From positions 2,256,501-2,320,500 of the forward strand of contig BSYO01000013.1 of assembly GCA_033239525.1 (NCBI GenBank): DNA of 64,000 bases, in the 5' to 3' direction. Positions 1-13,348 of the stretch are shown piece by piece. The position numbers and the translations under genes were made by a program. This DNA comes from Nepenthes gracilis. Lineage: Eukaryota > Streptophyta > Magnoliopsida > Caryophyllales > Nepenthaceae. The first letter of the stretch is position 1; the number at the start of each line of letters is the position of its first letter. Below the pieces are notes generated by a model that did not search any database, was not told the origin of the DNA, and worked only from the letters and a program-made list of their open reading frames with translations.

Positions 1-3000
1 ACCGCTACCTCCGCCAACATCAATCCTTCTCCGACGGCGTTGCTGCTATCTAACCTTTCCCGTTCAGAAAATTTCCCATACCGATTCATTTTCCGCTCGA
101 TCCACCTAGAATCTCTATCTTCTCTTGCTCAAAACCCTTTCGATCCGTTAACCGATTCCCGATTCCCGAAACGACGACCCAGCGACAAGCCCCGCCGCAA
201 GCGCTCCAGTCTTAGACCGCCAGGCATGTCACCACCACTTTCACATCCACAAGTTAGGGTTTTTTTACTCGTTGAGTGTTGATGTATTAGTGGATCTGTT
301 TTGATTTGACATGGAAGAAAGCTCACATCTATTTTGAGCTGTTTTTTTTTTAATATAAATTGGGGGAAATCTAACGTTTTTTATTAGGTGAGATTGTTTA
401 TTTGACTTTATATTAGCCGCTGTCACTAAATTGTGGGAAATCTAACGTCGTGTGTTAGAATGTGAGGAGAAAACTGGATTCTTTTTCCCAAATTGTCCGA
501 TTAAGAACAAATTGCAAAAATAAGGATTAGAATAAAATTGGAAATTCAAAAGAAGTTTGACAAAATTAAGCTTTTTCCCCGATTTCAAACGCATTGTGGA
601 CGTGGTTAATTTGCATTCTGAATGTGAAAATTTTGTTTTGGGCTTTTCTTCTGGATGCAGGGCCATATGCTTGGGTTAAATACGTGCCTGGACAGCCCGT
701 TCTTCCAAATCAACCAAATGAAGGGAGCGTCAAGCTGAGGAATGAGAAGAAACGACGAAGACAGCGGCAAGAGTTTATTTTGGTGGGTTGGTTGCATTCA
801 CTATTTCTCTATGCCGTCCAAGTATTATGATTCTGCTAGTCATACCAGTTTGAAGGTGAAACTTCAAGCAGCATAGAATAGAACTGCTTGTTATCAGAAG
901 TAGAACAATGCAGTGATGATAGGGAAGAAATCAAAGTCAGGTAATAAAATGTTGTTGGAGACTTAGTAAAACCAAATGGATGTATATTCTCATCCTCCAA
1001 TAGCAATTTATACTCAAAATACACTGATATAAGCTAGATAACAGTTGACAAAGGATTCACCATACTAGATGGGAAGGAGAACCATTTTGGCACCCACAAA
1101 GAATTGAGCACAAGGCTCCCCCTATTAATGAGGAGAAAAGTGAGAGTTTGCCTTGAATTCCAATTTCACAAAGAAGAAATTTGAATCTCACGACAATTTA
1201 GAGTCTATTACTAAATCAGAAGTACAGCAACCTCAGAAGGCAGGTACACACTGTCATTATGAAGGGCTAGCCTTTAATTGGTATTGTTACTCTTGTATCA
1301 GAGTTAGTATTAGTCCATTGAGATCAGTCTATCGGCATCAGGATCCTTATTAGGTGGCAGGCTTGACTTGGATATCTCACATCAAGATCAGTCTATTTGA
1401 AGTCAGGCTCTAAATTGTAGATCTTTCGTGAAGGAGATAGAGATTGACATGGGGTGAATAAAGTGGGATTTATAAGAGGAAACATTTGGCTAGAATTATA
1501 ATGTAACCAAAGGTTGTTTGCGTTCCTTTTTTGTCTGTCATCTCTCTGGAAACTTAGCTTAAGCCTTACTGAATTTGTGTTTGCCTGAAATACAAATTTT
1601 ACATTCAGTTCAGTGTAACTTTAGCAAAGAGGATGAGACCGTAATGGAATAAGGTTCTTCTATTGTAACTTAAATGCTATGGATTCAAATTATAGAAACA
1701 ACACTTTTTTATAATGCAGGAATAAAACTATGTGCATCTAAAATTACCTAATGCTATATGGGAGCTTGGACATCACTTCGCCACCCTTTTTTTCCTGTGG
1801 AACTTTAGTCTTCCTTATCGGTACTAGGCATGCTTACCTCTATGTAGTTGCGGACACTATGATACAATGCCACCTTTGCACACAGTTAGTTGATCTTCTT
1901 GCTTTCTTCCCCTGCATTTCTGTGGTCATCACTTAACAAGGCGAATTCTATCGAATCAAACACAAAGGCTTCACCTTGAAGGTTTTCCCTTGTCCTTTCT
2001 CCTATATTTGAATTGCCAAGTATTGATAATCTGAGGTGCTCACCATTCTTATGATCAAATTGAAAATATAAACTTGAGCAGCTGATGGTGAAGGCGTGTG
2101 AATGTGCATATGGAACTCTTAAGGCGACTGGCCAATCCTTGCTTGAGCATTGTATTTTTTGCCCCAAGGGGCAAGGGAATTAAAAATTTTTTCTTGGTGG
2201 TTGAGATACTACCTTCCCACAAAGAAGAAGAACAAGTCTTCCCTAGATAGCTAGTTCCTGCTGCCTACAAGTTTTGAGCTTGCTTCGGAAATGTTATTTT
2301 ACCCTTTTTGAAATTGACATTGGTTATATGATTTTGAAAATGCTTCTCTTTAGATCAGGGTAGATTAAAGTTGGTAGCTATTTTTTCATGCTCCCTTTGA
2401 AAACTAGGCTATATTTGAAGGGGATCAAACCCAAGACCTCCTCCTTATGAGAGGGAAATGAACATGAACTGTACGTAGATGATTGTATTGTAGGCCCCTA
2501 AATAGAATCTTGGTACTTACGGTTAGCTCATTGTCATTTGAGCAGCTTATTTTATGAATGAACAACACTATTCATTCAGTCATACTATAAATTTACTACA
2601 CTTTATCCAAAATGATGAGTTGATGCTTATTATGTGGGTCTACTTACCAAGAAAAAACAACAAAGAAAAAGAGAATTTAACAAGTGTCATGTCATATTTT
2701 TTGTAAAATTATAGTAAATGAGTAGTTTTTTTCCTTAATGAAATATTGGACAAGGTGTTAGAGAAGTTCAAAATTGTAGTTTCATCTTTGACTTCTAGAA
2801 GATACATAATTTTATGCAACAGAAATTCTTGGTTGGCTCCACCTAATGAAACTAGCTTCTCGTCCACGAGGGCAAATAACCCTAAGTCACATTGAATTAG
2901 TCGAATACTATCTAATTTGTACTTAAATACGTATACAGGCTGAAGCAAAGAAAAGAAAAGCACAGTTGCAGGTGGCTAAAAGGAAGAAGAGAGAAAAGCA

Positions 3001-3103
3001 GATTGAGCGCAAAATGGCAGCGGTTGCCAGGGAAAGAGAATGGGCTCAGAGACTAGCAGAGTTGCAACGGCTCGAAGAATCGAAGAAGAAATCTGCAGCC
3101 TGA
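1..3103 (+). CDS. Conserved small basic plant protein, 3' part (exons <1-223, 661-782, 2939-3103)
   Basis: The three exons join in frame to give 169 residues and a TGA stop at 3101-3103. The start codon lies left of the window, since frame 1 is open from base 1 without a leading Met. The visible N-terminal 75 residues are rich in Ser, Leu and Arg and poor in acidic residues, which would suit an organelle transit peptide (inference). Exon 2 carries the motif GPYAWVKYVPGQP followed by NEGSVK and an Arg/Lys-rich stretch. Exon 3 is almost entirely Lys/Arg/Glu/Ala, probably one long helix or coiled coil, ending KKKSAA. I recognise the GPYAWV...NEGSVK pattern from uncharacterised plant proteins, but no function is known to me. 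Intron 1 (224-660) reads as GC-AG; intron 2 (783-2938, 2.2 kb) is ordinary GT-AG and shows no other feature. The exon join is strong because both junctions keep the frame and the conserved motif. Confidence 0.8.
224..660 (+). other. GC-AG intron
   Basis: The upstream exon ends CAG at 223 and the intron begins GCATGT, ending in TGCAG at 660. The first base of a Gly codon lies before the intron and two bases after it, giving the run RPPGPYAWV. The nearby GT donor at 253 leaves phase 0 and would break the frame with the next exon. GC-AG introns are a known minority class in plants. Confidence 0.7.
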
Positions 3104-5720
3104 AATTTTCTTCCTCTTTCTAGGGCACCATCAAATGCTTAATTATTTTATCAATTTCAACGTTAATCAACTCAAAATCTTAGATTTTGTTCAATCTGTA
3201 ACTTGATTTGCAGTTTTATCAGAATTTTCCTTATCCTGGCGCTTGGTGAATGCCCTGTGCCTCTTGAAAAATGGTGTCTCCTTCTGCACGGCATTTCATG
3301 GGGCAGATATATCTGGGATTTACGTTGTATTTCTGCTTGCAATTTGCCAAGGCTAATTCAATTTGGCTTCCCTTGTAAGTTGAAAAGATATTTGAAATTT
3401 CATAAAAAAAAAAAAAACATTATCCATGAGCCCTTACAACAAAGTCCAATTTCTTCCTTAAATGAATCTACTTTCACTGATTCATTTAATTAATGTCGAC
3501 CTCAATTTCCAGACTAAAATTAATTTTATTTCTTTTTTTTTTTTTTGGTCTCAGTCCTGAGGTTTTTTTTATGTCTACTTCAATTTTTTCATGCCTCTAA
3601 TTTCAATCTAAACACATCTTCTCATCAGATTATGGTTTTGCCTATGTTTGAAATGTTTATGTTCAATTCTTATCTTTCACGGTGACTTGCCTGTTTCAAT
3701 ATTATTATCTTCATAACATTTATTTTTTATACATGCTTTATGACCATCAATCGTTCTAATTCACTAATATTATTTCAAAGATTCAATTGATCGAATGGCA
3801 CTGATGGTTAAGATCAATCAACCTGAACCCCACAATTAGCCTAATTTAAATGAGGCACCTGTGCCCCCCACAACCCGTCTGCAGCAATTGAAATTAAAAG
3901 CATCCAATTTCTCCTTGGAAATTCATGGATGAAAAATCCAATTCTTGAAATAATGGGTGATCCAAGGCGACAATAGAAGTAGAACAACCTGACGAACAAA
4001 AAAAGGGATACTCTCAATTTCACTCTAGCACTAATTCATTACTATGCATAAAATGAAAAACAATTAAAAAAAATATATAGTCCTTTTTATTCTCATCTTT
4101 CTGTTCTAATACCAATCTTACTATATGCCAAAAAAGAGTCAAACTGATTTTAACAGCTCCAACACCACCTATGACTGCACAAAAGGAAACTCCTCGTGTT
4201 GTCCTGCGCCCCAAGCTTGGTTATGAAGAGATGAACATCCAACAAATTTGACAAAACAGAGGCGAAAAATACCTCATCATCAGCCACCAGCGGCTAAAGT
4301 GCAGCTCAATATTATCCATCCATTTGTGAATCCAAAACCTTAATAAGCTGCTCTGTAAAAGAGAGAATGAAGCGAAGGATCGGAATCTTCCCACTTATTG
4401 TGAATAAGATTCATAAGCACACTTTCATTAGCTTTTCTCAAATGGTAACAAGAAACCCATCCAAGCTGTGAGACCCCGCAGCATTCATTAGCACAAATCC
4501 CAGACAGCCCAATGTATAAAGCTCCTATTATGTGTGGGTTCGGAAAAAGGTTGGGCAACTTTATATTCATTCTAGGAGATCTTACTTCAAATCAAATAGA
4601 GATTATTTTCATAACTCAAATATGTGACCCGTAGATTATACTGTGGCAACTCTGCCCTTACCACTAATCCAGGTAACACATTGTTTGGCTCAAAATTACA
4701 AAAAATCAAAGAAGAGAGAGAAGACTAAGAGGGGTTGACACGGATTCACATGAAAATCCCCCTTTGATATGAAGGGAAAAACCAAGTGTAATCCACCGTG
4801 CAAGATCAACATTCTGAAGTCCCATACCCCCAAAAAAACACAACTTATCATATGTGGGACAAAATCCATGTGTAACAATATATACTACATCCAAAGACCC
4901 ATCCTCCACTACCACCACAAAACTTTGTATTGAGCTGCTTCAAGCTTCACCAGTATATATTGGACTACGATCAAATTGGGGAGCCAAACAAGGTATACTA
5001 CGATGGACCACATTTTTCTAACTGAAATTCAACAAAGTTTCGATAGAAAAACAACCGCCAAACAAACACAAAACCTATAAATATCCTTTACAATATACAT
5101 AATATAGCAACAACATCATAACACAAGATTCAGAAGCCACAAAATTACATGTGGTACCAACGTCATAACTCCATTACGACGTCGGCTCAAATATGATACC
5201 TCTAGGTACCTAAAACAAACCATAAAAATCGACGGAAGTAACATACATTCATCCAATGCAGCGGAAACTACTGTATGTACGTTATCAACATACACATACA
5301 TCATTATACAAATCCAACACAAAGTAATACAAATTACTCCATAAGGTACAAAAATCATAATATCTAAGTCCACAAAACTCTTCTTCTGATATCTTCTGTT
5401 TTGCTAACTTCTAAGCTCCACTCTACTTCATCAGACAACAACTCGTACTCATCTGAGGGAGAAAAAATAATAATGATGAGCCAAATATTCAACAAGTATA
5501 ATATAATTAAATGTAATAAATATATGTGCAAAATAATACAAGAAAAGAGAAATATGAGCATAATACTTGATGCATAAATATGAGGCGTGATTAAATGCAC
5601 TTTTGGAACACAAATAACTTCTATGTCTTGTTTCTGATTTTCTATGGATATAGGTATTACATTCAAATTACTGAATCTCTTTTTCTTTTGCCTACAAAAT
5701 ATACAGAAGTGGATATAGAT
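3104..5720. other. Intergenic, no gene seen
   Basis: This begins with the likely 3' UTR of the preceding gene. It is otherwise AT-rich with homopolymer runs (A run near 3404, T run near 3533). Short open frames here have no recognisable motif. The stretch 4960-5720 has a somewhat different composition and may be old repeat DNA on the minus strand, but I could not place its ends. Confidence 0.5.
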
Positions 5721-6145
5721 AGCAATATTGGTATTGACAAGACAGATTACAGATACAAATGACAATACTGGTACTGATGAAATAAATAACGGATACAGAT
5801 GACAATACCAGTACTGACGAAATAGATAACGGATTCAGATGACAACACCAGTACTAACGGAATAGATTATAAATACGAATGACAATCCCGAATCTTGTGG
5901 GAGCAGGATAACGGATCAGATGACAATACGTCTTGTGAAGCAGAGATAACGGAGACAAATGACAATAATGCAGTGCGATGGAGCAGATAGCGGTTATAGG
6001 TGAAAATGCGAGTCTTGCGGAGCATTACGATTCTGAGATGGCGGAGCAGTTACGGATACAAATTGCAATATTGAAGCGCCCAGAGCGGGATAACGGATAC
6101 GAGAAGATAGCACGTCTTGTGAAACAGAATAACGGATATAAATAA
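5721..6145. repeat. Degenerate tandem repeat, about 40 bp unit, about 10 copies
   Basis: Units begin GACAATAC and end GATAACGGATACAGAT or close variants. Unit starts at 5721, 5761, 5801, 5841, 5881 and about 5922 and 5961 show a period of 40-41 bp. One longer unit (about 62 bp) follows 6001, then two more near 6062 and 6104. Divergence between units rises to the right. No open frame runs through the array. Confidence 0.85.
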
Positions 6146-7987
6146 TCATTTTCGTATGGGTTCATATCTTCATATACTTTTAATTATATGTACAAATAAG
6201 TATAAAACTTGGAACATGCAGAAAATTCTTACCACAAAGTGTCTGATATAACTTTAGAACTTTCGAATGATAATTCCTTCACAAAAGGTTCATAATAATA
6301 TTTTCGGAATATACAATTGAGCATATACAATTATACATAATTTAGATGTTAATTAAATAAAACAAAATCAAGTAAAATTTTCAAAGTGGCTCGGGTGAAC
6401 AGTGCCCGCGTGGAAATTGGGATCCCGTATGTGCAAAATCGGACATCCAATTGATAAATTAACATGTTCATAGTACGGGTAACAATATTTTAAAGCCAAT
6501 TTATGCAAAAATTTCAAATTAATCTGTGAAATCATCCGGGGCACAGGGTTAGGGTTCCATATATGAAAATCGGTCAAAACTACAAAATCGAGTATGAAAT
6601 CCAAATATATGCATGCTCAAGTCATGGATAACGATTATCTAAATCCAAATTATGTATAAAAATAAAAAATAATCGGTAAAATGGGGTCCGGGCGTAGGTT
6701 AGGGTTTTAGGGCACGCAAGAACTGCGTGAAACCATGAATCGGGCTACAAATCGGTGAATACTTGTACTTAGGTCGTGGTTTCACAAAATATAAGCATGG
6801 GTCAGGTATCGGAATAAAAATACCTGAAAAAAACGAACAAAAATTAAAAAGAGAGAACGAAAAGGGGATGGATGCACTTGCCTCGACCCGATCTATCACT
6901 TCTCCAACTAACTTGAAGTCGAAATCGAACTCGAGAACCTCGATTTTCTCCTCTCTTTTCTTTCTCCCGAAATCCCTACATTCTGCTTCTTTCCCTCTTC
7001 TTCTTCTTGTTTTGTTATTATTATTATTATTACTATTATTATTATATATTTCATTTCTTATATTTTAAAACACAAATCGATACTTGGACAACGGTATGAG
7101 CGCATTTCGAGCGCCGGCTCAATTGACTCAAATAACCCTCTAAAATTTCATAATATTTAATCAAGTTTTTTTTGTTAAAATTATCCAAAATAATAAATAA
7201 TCCCAATTAAATAGAATAAAAATTTAAAATATTACAAATACAAGACATAAAAAACAGCATTCTTCTACCCAAAAATATTCTTTTTAACAAGAGAACAGTT
7301 CAAATACACACCGGAAGGGATTTATGAGGAATGCAGAAGGCTAAATACCAAGCTCATCTACGTCAAGAGGATAAAACTGTTATACTGAAGTGGATGACAT
7401 AGCATATTTGATGGCATCCCACTCTGCACATCAGCAATATATAGATTAGCAAATATTCCAATATTAAAAATCATATAGTCAAATTGGCAAGTTACAGGTG
7501 AGAGAGTAGATTAAGTGTAGTAACTGGGAAACCAACAGAGAAAAGCAAGTCAACAGCCATAGCATAACTGAGGGTAAGGATTACACTATTCAGAATCGGT
7601 GGCAATGATTCTACCAGAATAAAAAGGGTGATCAAAATACACAGAAGATATTTCCATGATCTGAGCCCATGATTTCCTGATCCTCACTATTACGTAGAGG
7701 CTTATTATCTAGAAAGGGTGGTACATTCAAAATGCTCCCAAATCATGAAGTTTAGAAAAAGTTAGATATATGATCGTATCTTTATATTATAGAAATAGTA
7801 TTTTTATAGTTTGAACTAATAATCTATAACTCTTAAGGGAACAATTTTATCAATGCCCTAAAATTCACCAGAAGATAAAACCCTTCAAAATCTGAATAAA
7901 TTATTTACAATTTTAGGATAAAAGGGTATAGAAGTGTCATGTAAGGCTGACACCACACTAGTAAGGAAGCTCTTTTTTTTTTTTTTT
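6146..7987. other. Intergenic, unassigned repeat-like DNA with a TTA microsatellite
   Basis: No gene was recognised. A TTA/TTATTA microsatellite lies at about 7013-7046. On the minus strand, 6360-7100 reads like an old transcribed repeat (pyrimidine tracts, CCCTAACC motifs) and may be part of an LTR element that also carries the 40 bp array; I could not find its termini. Confidence 0.35.
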
Positions 7988-7992
7988 GGGGG

Positions 7993-8671
7993 TGTTGGGG
8001 CAAAACGCGCGGAAGACCGAGCGGACACAACGCTCGGACAGGAACAGAGAGCAAAGCTCTCGGACGGTCGGGAGAGGTAGAGAGAAATATGAGAGTGAAC
8101 ACACGAATTTAACGTGAAAAACCCTTCGTTAAGTAAGGGAAAAACCACGAAAGAATACACTATAAAGGATTGTTTATAAGTGTTAATTACCTGACTCAAA
8201 CTAAAGTGAAACAATCACAAGTGTACAACTTTCTCTCTCTAAGGTGTTTTTCTCACAAAATTCACAAAGTGGTTGCTCACAAAAGCACACACCACAACTC
8301 ACCAACCTCTCTCACACACATTAAATGATCTCAACACACCTATATATATACATGAATAAATATATATATTATTCACTACCCTAGGAGTCTACCCAGCCAC
8401 CCTAGCGCCAGGGTGGCAGGGTAGGTTACTGCCAGGCCGCTTTGCCACGCCACGCCTTTCAGGCGGGCTGCAATGTCTTGGAAGTTGTGGCGGCCTGACT
8501 TCCAATGCCCGCATTTATTGCGGCCGCGATCATTAATGAGAGAATAAGTCAACGCCGCGCGTGGATGGAGTCCTCGTCGAAGTCCTCTCGGACATGGCGC
8601 ACCAAGCAAAAGTCATCGTCCATTATTCCAATGGAGTCAGCGGACAAAGGCCACTCGGGGTGACCCCAACA
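7993..8671 (-). repeat. 3' LTR of the first copia element
   Basis: 679 bp, beginning TGTTGGGG and ending CCCAACA. It pairs with 12662-13343. Long stretches are identical between the two copies (for example about 8082-8195 and 8225-8410), while GC-rich patches differ strongly. Confidence 0.92.
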
Positions 8672-8689
8672 AACTTCCCCTCACGGCCA

Positions 8690-11600
8690 AAGTGGGAGTA
8701 AGTCGATTAGACTAGCAATGTCACAACAAGCTTCGGCTTCCCCTTTGCAAAATCTTGGTTAACATGTCAGGAGCCATTGTCTTCCGATCGGACCTTTCCA
8801 ATTGATAGCCGCCCATCATCAAAACATCTCTCACCCGATGATATCGCACGTCAATGTGTTTTTGGCCAGAATGGAATGAGGAGTTTACTGCGTAAGTGAA
8901 TGGCACTCGACTATCACAAAGGATCTCGTACGCCTATTGCTTTAGACCCGATTCTTGGGCCGAACCTCTTCATCCCACATTTCCTTGCGGGGCCTCGGTC
9001 ACGTGATGAACTGCTGTACGTGGTCGAGAGAGCGGCGCACTCTGTAACTTGGACGCCCGGAGACGCCCCCTCCATAAATTTCACCAAGTATCCGGACGTT
9101 GATTTCCTAGAATCAACGTCCCCGGCCATATCTGCGTCCGTGTACGCAATTAACTGAGGCTTCTCTTCTCCAAACATCAAACCCACCTTGGAGGTCCCGC
9201 GCAAATATCTGAAGATCCACTTCACCGAGACGATGCTCCGTCCACAGGTTTGATAGAAATCTGCTAACAAGGCCCGGCCGCATGAGCAATGTCCGGCGGC
9301 GCGTACAAGAGGCGCCAGCGGCGAGGAGTAAGGAACCTTACTCATGCGCGTCTTTTCGGTGTCAGAGGACGGACACTGCTTGCTACTCGATCTGAAATGG
9401 TTGGCCGGTGGGGTCTTTGTGAGGCTTGGACCCTTCCATATGGAATCTTTGAAGCACCTTTTCAATATAACCCTCACAGGACGGCCAAAGCTTCTTGCCC
9501 TCTCGGTCGCGAAATCTTGATTCCCAATTTGTTTCGCCGGTCCGAGGTCTTTCATGGCGAAAGATGTCCTAGTTGCTTCTTTAGCTCCATGATCAAGTAC
9601 TATTTTGTCCGAATGACCAGCATGTCGTCCACATAAAGGAGAAGGATGACGAAATCGTTGTCCGAGAACTTACTTTTGTGAAGACACGTTGATCAGGGAT
9701 GTCTTATGGTAACCTTGCTTAACCATAACGGACTCGAATTTTGATACCAGCGTCTCGGAGCTGTTTCAGCCCATCTGCTCTTCTTCAAACGACAAACAAG
9801 TCCCTCCTTTCCTTTGACTTCAAAACCGAGTGTTTTGCTCCATGTAGATCTCTTCCTCTAGGTCTCCATGGAGAAAAGCCGTCCCGGACATCTAGTTGCT
9901 CAACCTCCCAGGTCCAACCTTGCTTTGCCCGGTCAAGTACTACACGGACCAGAGGACATCTTCTGTGGCGGGCGCAAAAATTTCATCAAAGTCAACACCC
10001 TTTTGTTGACCAATCCCTTGACCACAAGTCGTGCCTTGTGTCTTGGGGCTCTCGGGTCCTCGGTTGCCTTCGGGCGGAAGACCCATTTGTTCTTGAGCCT
10101 TCTTCCCCTTAGGCAACTCCGCCCGATTGAAACGTATGGTTCACATGAAGGGAAGTTATTTCTTCTTCCATGGCTTCAAACCATTTATCCTTCTCCGGTC
10201 TTTGCTCATGGCCTCTTGAAATCCTGGGTTCTCCGGCATCGGTGAGGAGGACAAACTCCACTGGCCGGAAGGCGGACGGACGGACGTCTCACTGCGGGCA
10301 GCCGTCTCACTTGGGCTACCTCATCTGCCGAGGTACCACTTCTTCAACGATCTGGAGGCGCCGTACTACTTTGATCCTGGTTAGCGATCACCCTTGATCC
10401 GGGACATCGGATACAAGAGGCACGGGAGACGGGCAGTTTCAATCTCAACGTGTCCGTCAGGAGGTGCTAGAAGGGGACTTCACATTTTCTCAATGTCCTC
10501 TATGGTCTCGTCCTCAACGAAGACCACGTCGCGAGATCGAACCCGACTTCCTCGTTTTTGGGTCATAAAGCACATACCCAAATTCTTCTTCCCATAGCCC
10601 AGAAAGACACATTGTAGTGTCTTTGGCTCCAGTTTAGTCCTCTCGTCTCTCGGAACATGGACAAAGGCCTTGCGGCCAAAAAGTCCATGAGATGACTATC
10701 TTTTGGTTCTTTCCCGTCCAAATCGGCTCGGGAACTTTCCGTGCGAGAGGCTTGCTTTGGCAGCGGTTAATAACATGGCGGCCGTCCTCGAGGCCTCGGC
10801 CCCGAAAGATCCTCGCAGCCTTGCCTCGGGCGGCATGCACCTTACTCTTTCTAAGAGTGCGATTCATCCTCTCGGCCACTCCGTTCGGTGGTGGCGTCTT
10901 TGGTGGAGTCTTCGATGTTTGATGCCATGAGCTCTGCAGTGGGCATCAAACCGTCCAATGTACTCGCCACCGTTGTCGCTCCTTATTGCCTTGATCTCCT
11001 CCCGGTCTCCCGCTCAACAAGGACGTGGGCTGACAAAAAATTCCGCGACACGGTCCTTGGTCTTCGTAGGAACACCCACGACTTCCTTGACAATAAATCA
11101 TGAAGGTCACAATCTTGTGCACCTCGAAAAGACTTCTCGGGAGAGGGCCACACACGTCCGTGTGTATGCAGTTCCAAGATCTCGGACTTCTTGGAAGATT
11201 CGTCTCGAGAGAAGGAGACTCTTCTTTGTTTCCCGCCATGCGGTGAGGACACGTCTGGGCATGCCTCCATCCATCTCGGGATGAGACCCTTCTGGCCAAG
11301 TGACCCATGCCATGCTCACTCATGTGTCCGAGTCTCTTGTGCGAAGATCAGGGACTCCGCACTCCTCGTGGCATTCACCTCGGCCACTTGGCTGAGCTTT
11401 CAAAGCATAAAGGCCGGATGCCTTAGGTCCTCGGGCAATGACCATGGAGCCCTTGGTCATTTTGATCTGCCGTCGCATGAAAACGCTGCAGTAACCTTTC
11501 ATCATCGATCGCCCACCGAGATGATGTTTGCTTTGATGTCGAGGGGGCGTGCCGGGCGTCCTTTAGAGTCGGCCTGGCTCCGGTACTTATCACCCACGTG

Positions 11601-12640
11601 ATGTCTCCTCGTCCTATGAACTCGGACGTCCGCTGCTTGTGCCCATTCTCGGTACTCTGGGGCACGAGGAGTATAAGTGGAGAACAGTTTCTCTCACGGA
11701 GGTAACGTGGGCTGGGCGCCGAGTCCACTACCCAATCAGGGACTCTTACGCCCACGGCCCATCAAGTCCTCGAGACTCCACAAGTTAAGAGGAGATCCTC
11801 TCTGTCACAACAGAGGCGAGGACTCTTCCTCGTCTCGTCTCTTTTCGCCCTTCTGCTTCCCAGCGTTCTCACGCTTCCATTTGTGTGAGAACTTTTTGAT
11901 GTGGCCCTTCTTGCCACAATGATGGCCTCCATGTCTTGATCAGGAACGTGACTTACTCCGCCCTTTGTCTTGGACTTTGGGCCACGTCCTCGGCTTCTTC
12001 CCCTTGATTAGTGACAAGGACCTCGGAACTTGAGAGGTAGCGTTCCACGAGAAAGCCGTCGTACTTCCTCGTTCGGCCTTGCTCCCTTCACCATTTCCGG
12101 TGTCACCACACTGTTCGGGCTGTGTTGGCGATCGTGACCCTCATGGTTTCCCAAGAGTCCGGGAGGGTTGCTAGGAGCAAAGTCCTAGCACTTCGTCCTC
12201 GAACTTAATGCCCATCTTGTTGGTAGGTCCACGATCCCTCGAAACTCATTTAGGTGGTCGACAGCGAGAAGATCAGTCCTTATCTGGGATATGGACCAAC
12301 CGTATCAAATGGTAAATTTTATTGTTACCAGATTTGGAGGCAAAGAGCTTCTCGAGCTTCTCCCAAAGGGCTTTGGCATTTGTCTCTCTCTGAACATGGT
12401 TATACACGTTCGTTCACAAATTGCACGATGAACCCGCACACCTGTTTGTGCTCAAGCGCCCGGACCTCGTCCGTTTTCGTCGACGATTTTCGGAGGAGAA
12501 GAGGATCGTGCATAGACTTGACGAAAAAGCAAGTCGGACATTTTGCTCTGCCGGATGTCAAGTTTGAACCCGTTCAAACAAACCATCTTCTTTGCCAAAC
12601 TCCATTTTTGATAACAAGCAAAGATCACCGCACAAACTTG
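8690..12640 (-). pseudogene. Degenerate gag-pol region of the first copia element
   Basis: Read right to left. A gag start fragment lies near 12450-12600 (motif KMSDLLF). An integrase-region zinc-binding and catalytic-core remnant lies at about 10640-11500, with an ERMNRTL motif near 10870. Reverse transcriptase lies at about 9190-10120, with the catalytic YVDDM at 9621-9635. The RNase H end lies at about 8700-9170, with HIDVRYHRVRDVL near 8840-8880. Frames change repeatedly and stops are frequent, so no polyprotein can be made from this copy as read. The GC content is clearly above that of the flanking DNA. Confidence 0.85.
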
Positions 12641-12661
12641 ACCTTGTCTCACGATACCACT

Positions 12662-13343
12662 TGTTGGGGCAAAGCGCGGAAGACCGAGGCGGACCTGGCC
12701 TTCCGGACGAGGCAGAGAGCAAAGCTCTCGGACCAGTCGAGGAGAGGTAGAGAGAAATATGAGAGTGAACACACGAATTTAACGTGGAAAACCCTTCGTT
12801 AAGTAAGGGAAAAACCACGAAAGAATACACTATAAAGGATTGTTTATAAGTGTTAGCTACACAAGCTCAAACTAAAGTGAAACAATCACAAGTGTACAAC
12901 TTTCTCTCTCTAAGGTGTTTTTCTCACAAAATTCACAAAGTGGTTGCTCACAAAAGCACACACCACAACTCACCAACCTCTCTCACACACATTAAATGAT
13001 CTCAGCACACCTATATATATACATGAATAAATATATATATTATTCACTACCCTAGGAGTCTACCCAGCCACCCTAGCGCCAGGGTGGCGGGGGTAGGTTA
13101 CTGCCGGGCCGCTGCCCGGGCCTTACGCTGGCCCGGCAACCTGTCTTGGAAGTTGTGGCGGCCACCCAACTTCGAATGCCCGCATTTATTGCTGCCGCGG
13201 TCATTAATGAGAGAATAAGTCAGCGCCTTGCGTGGATGGAGTCCTCGTCCAAGTCCTCTCGGACATGACGCACCAAGCAAAAGTCATCGTCCATTATTCC
13301 AATGGAGTCCGCGGACAAAGGCCACTCGGGAGTGACCCCAACA
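12662..13343 (-). repeat. 5' LTR of the first copia element
   Basis: 682 bp, the partner of 7993-8671, beginning TGTTGGGG and ending CCCCAACA. It is followed by a G run containing the presumed GGGGG target duplication. Confidence 0.92.
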
Positions 13344-13348
13344 GGGGG

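Larger units (their letters stand above)
7993..13343 (-). mobile_element. Ty1/copia LTR retrotransposon, minus orientation
   Basis: The element is complete in outline: two LTRs of about 680 bp beginning TGTTGGGG and ending CCCCAACA, flanked by GGGGG on both sides (7988-7992 and 13344-13348) as the likely 5 bp target duplication. On the minus strand the 5' LTR is the right copy. A primer binding site TGGTATCGTGAG follows it (12649-12660), matching the initiator Met tRNA end imperfectly. A purine tract (GTGAGGGGAAGTT on the minus strand, 8672-8684) precedes the 3' LTR. The order gag, protease, integrase, reverse transcriptase, RNase H, read right to left, is that of copia. The coding part is broken in all frames. 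Shared motifs make it a relative of the element at 51816-57419. Confidence 0.92.

Noticed and set aside
5364..5765. 133-residue minus-strand open frame
   Set aside because: It is dominated by Ile/Leu/Tyr from AT-rich codons and runs into the 40 bp tandem repeat. No family was recognised.
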